NCBI GenBank assembly: GCA_019114115.1
Contig: DXGD01000426.1
Location: 1-5,379, forward strand
Direction of reading: 5' to 3'
Length of the DNA: 5,379 bases
Source of the DNA: Candidatus Nesterenkonia stercoripullorum
GTDB lineage: Bacteria; Actinomycetota; Actinomycetes; Actinomycetales; Micrococcaceae
Positions 3,718 to 5,379 of the stretch are shown here, piece after piece. The position numbers were made by a program, and so were the translations under genes. Numbering within the stretch: the stretch's first letter is position 1; every line of letters starts with the position of its first letter. The notes below the pieces were generated by a model. It was not told the origin of the DNA and searched no databases. It saw only the letters and a list, made by a program, of their open reading frames with translations.

Positions 3718-5379
3718 ATGACCTATCTGACCAACTCTTCCTCCAACTTCGCCACCGATGCGGTGAGCGGACTCGTGGCTTCCCACCCGGATTATCTGCA
3801 GCAGGTGCATGGCGGAGTCGTGCGATCCACGCAGACGCCCAAGGGCCAGCCGGCGCTGGTCATCGGGGGAGGGTCGGGGCATTACCCCGCATTCGCCGGA
3901 TGGGTCGGCCAGGGGATGGGGCATGGTGCGCCCTGCGGCAACATCTTCGCCTCGCCGTCGGCCTCGCAGGTGTACTCGGTGGCGCGCAACGCGGAGAACG
4001 GCGGCGGCGTCCTCCTGGGCTTCGGCAACTACGCCGGCGACGTGCTGCATTTCGGTGCAGCGGCCGAGAAGCTGCGCACTGAGGGCATCGACGCCCGGAT
4101 CGTCAAGGTCAGCGACGACATCGCCTCGAACACCCAGGAGAACCACCGTGATCGCCGCGGGATCGCCGGCGACCTGCCGGTCTTCAAGCTCGTCGGCGCC
4201 GCTATCGAGGCCGGCGCCGATATCGATGAAGCCGAGCGCATTGCGATCAAGGCCAATGACGCAACCCGCTCCTTCGGGCTGGCCTTCGACGGCTGCACCT
4301 TGCCCGGAGCTGAGGAGCCGCTGTTCCATGTGCCCGAAGGTCAGATGGCAGTCGGCCTGGGCATCCACGGTGAGCCGGGCGTTCGCGATGTACCCATGGG
4401 CAGCGCGAACGACGTCGCCGATCTGCTCTTCGACGGGATCGCCGAAGAGATCCCCGAAGACCGCACCGGCCGTGTCGCCGTCCTGGTCAACGGCCTCGGC
4501 ACGGTCAAGTACGAGGAACTGTTCGTGGTCTACGGCCGTCTCGCGCAACGCTTCGAGGAGGCCGGCCTGATCCCGGTGCGTCCCGAGGTCGGGGAATTCG
4601 TCACCAGCCTCGATATGGCTGGCCTGTCGCTCACGCTGGTCTTCCTCGACGAGGAGCTGGAAGAGCTCTGGACCGCTCCGGTGGATACCCCCGCCTATCG
4701 CCGCGGGGCTCTGGCAGGGCTCGCCCAGGCCAGTGAGCTTGCATCGCGCGAATCGATCTTCACCCCCGGCGAGGAGGAGGTCCCACCTGCGGCCGCTGAG
4801 TCCCAGGAGCTGGCCTCGCGTCTGCAGGGCGTCCTGGCCATGATCGCGGGCCTGTGCGCTGAGCACGACGAGGAATGGGGCGCGATCGACGCCATCGCCG
4901 GAGACGGTGACCACGGTCAGGGCATGGTTCTGGGCTCCAAGGGCGCAGAAGAGGCCGGCGCCAAGGCGCTCGAGCGCGGAGCCGGCGCCCGGACCATCCT
5001 GGTTCACGCCGGCACGGCATGGGCGGAATCGGCGGGTGGAACATCCGGCGCTCTGTGGGGCGCGGCCCTCACAGCCGCAGGCGGTGCGCTCAGCGATGAT
5101 TCGGCAGCTGATGCTGCGACCGTCGTCGCTGCGCTGACCGCGGCGGTGGGAGCAGTCCGCCGACTGGGCGGGGCGCAGCCCGGTGACAAGACCATGATCG
5201 ACGCCGCCGTGCCCTTCGCGGAGACGCTGGAGCGGGACTTCGATCGCTCCGCAGCGCTCGGTGAATCCGTTGCCTCCGCTGCCGCGGCGGCAACCGAGGC
5301 GGCAGCGCAGACAGCAGAGCTCACGGCCCGGCTCGGACGCTCGCGCGTCCTCGGAGAGCGCTCGCTGGGCACTCCGGAC
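3718..5379 (+). CDS. lerK: Two-domain dihydroxyacetone-kinase-family protein, probable L-erythrulose 1-kinase (LerK-like), 3' end outside the window
   Basis: The frame opens at ATG 3718 and stays open to the window edge, giving 554 residues; related single-chain kinases are about 575-590, so only the last few tens are missing. Residues about 1-335 are the DhaK substrate domain: VIGGGSGHYPAFAGWVGQGM (48-67), CGNIFASPS (73-81), GFGNYAGD (101-108), and H217 in GLGIHGEPG, the His expected to bind the ketose covalently as a hemiaminal. A linker rich in Glu, Pro and Ala (about 346-362) leads to a DhaL ATP domain with D391, D396 and D398 in DAIAGDGDHG as Mg-ATP ligands, GGTSGALWG (440-448) and GDKTMIDA (489-496). 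The fused form uses ATP, not the PTS. Classical dihydroxyacetone kinases have SGHEP where this has SGHYP (Y57); I recall the Tyr form in erythrulose-type actinobacterial kinases, hence the call. Dihydroxyacetone remains an alternative substrate. It is divergent from the SorC gene, which probably controls it; an isomerase gene may follow. Confidence 0.9.
   Translation, partial: MTYLTNSSSNFATDAVSGLVASHPDYLQQVHGGVVRSTQTPKGQPALVIGGGSGHYPAFAGWVGQGMGHGAPCGNIFASPSASQVYSVARNAENGGGVLLGFGNYAGDVLHFGAAAEKLRTEGIDARIVKVSDDIASNTQENHRDRRGIAGDLPVFKLVGAAIEAGADIDEAERIAIKANDATRSFGLAFDGCTLPGAEEPLFHVPEGQMAVGLGIHGEPGVRDVPMGSANDVADLLFDGIAEEIPEDRTGRVAVLVNGLGTVKYEELFVVYGRLAQRFEEAGLIPVRPEVGEFVTSLDMAGLSLTLVFLDEELEELWTAPVDTPAYRRGALAGLAQASELASRESIFTPGEEEVPPAAAESQELASRLQGVLAMIAGLCAEHDEEWGAIDAIAGDGDHGQGMVLGSKGAEEAGAKALERGAGARTILVHAGTAWAESAGGTSGALWGAALTAAGGALSDDSAADAATVVAALTAAVGAVRRLGGAQPGDKTMIDAAVPFAETLERDFDRSAALGESVASAAAAATEAAAQTAELTARLGRSRVLGERSLGTPD

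Noticed and set aside
3595..5007. A 470-codon open frame on the minus strand opposite the kinase gene
   Set aside because: It is a shadow. The plus strand there encodes every DhaK/DhaL motif in order, and long antisense frames are common in GC-rich coding DNA. The predicted product has no recognisable domain.

Overview
The window looks like chromosomal DNA of a high-GC actinobacterium. Codons strongly prefer G or C at the third position, the sugar-regulator families are typical of that phylum, and one regulator gene may start without a leader. A Micrococcales-type host is only a guess. The whole window is a carbohydrate-catabolism locus: two transcription regulators, two enzymes in an overlapping operon, and a two-domain kinase cut by the right edge. 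No RNA gene, insertion sequence, CRISPR array or phage gene was seen.

Layout: a FadR-type GntR regulator (30-788, minus) is divergent from a two-gene operon (892-2549, plus). The operon encodes a metal-dependent TIM-barrel enzyme resembling 3-oxo-isoapionate decarboxylase (OiaC-like), then a Rossmann-fold dehydrogenase resembling D-apionate oxidoisomerase (ApnO-like); the two overlap by ATGA. The 103-bp divergent region holds a perfect 14-bp palindrome fused to a consensus -35 box. Eleven bases after the operon, a convergent SorC-type regulator (2561-3598, minus) begins its 3' end. It is divergent from a DhaK-DhaL fusion kinase (3718 to the edge, plus) of the L-erythrulose/dihydroxyacetone kinase family. 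Their 119-bp intergenic region contains a dyad that carries -10-like boxes on both strands.

Working model (inference): D-apionate is oxidised and isomerised by the ApnO-like protein to 3-oxo-isoapionate, the OiaC-like protein decarboxylates it to L-erythrulose, and the kinase makes L-erythrulose 1-phosphate. Isomerases of the LerI/DerI type would then give D-erythrose 4-phosphate; they are not in the window. Neither are an apiose dehydrogenase, an apionolactonase or a transporter, so these would have to lie outside. The GntR protein probably controls the oxidation/decarboxylation pair and the SorC protein the kinase unit. Family assignments are firm; the exact substrates rest on remembered family features and gene co-occurrence and are less sure.
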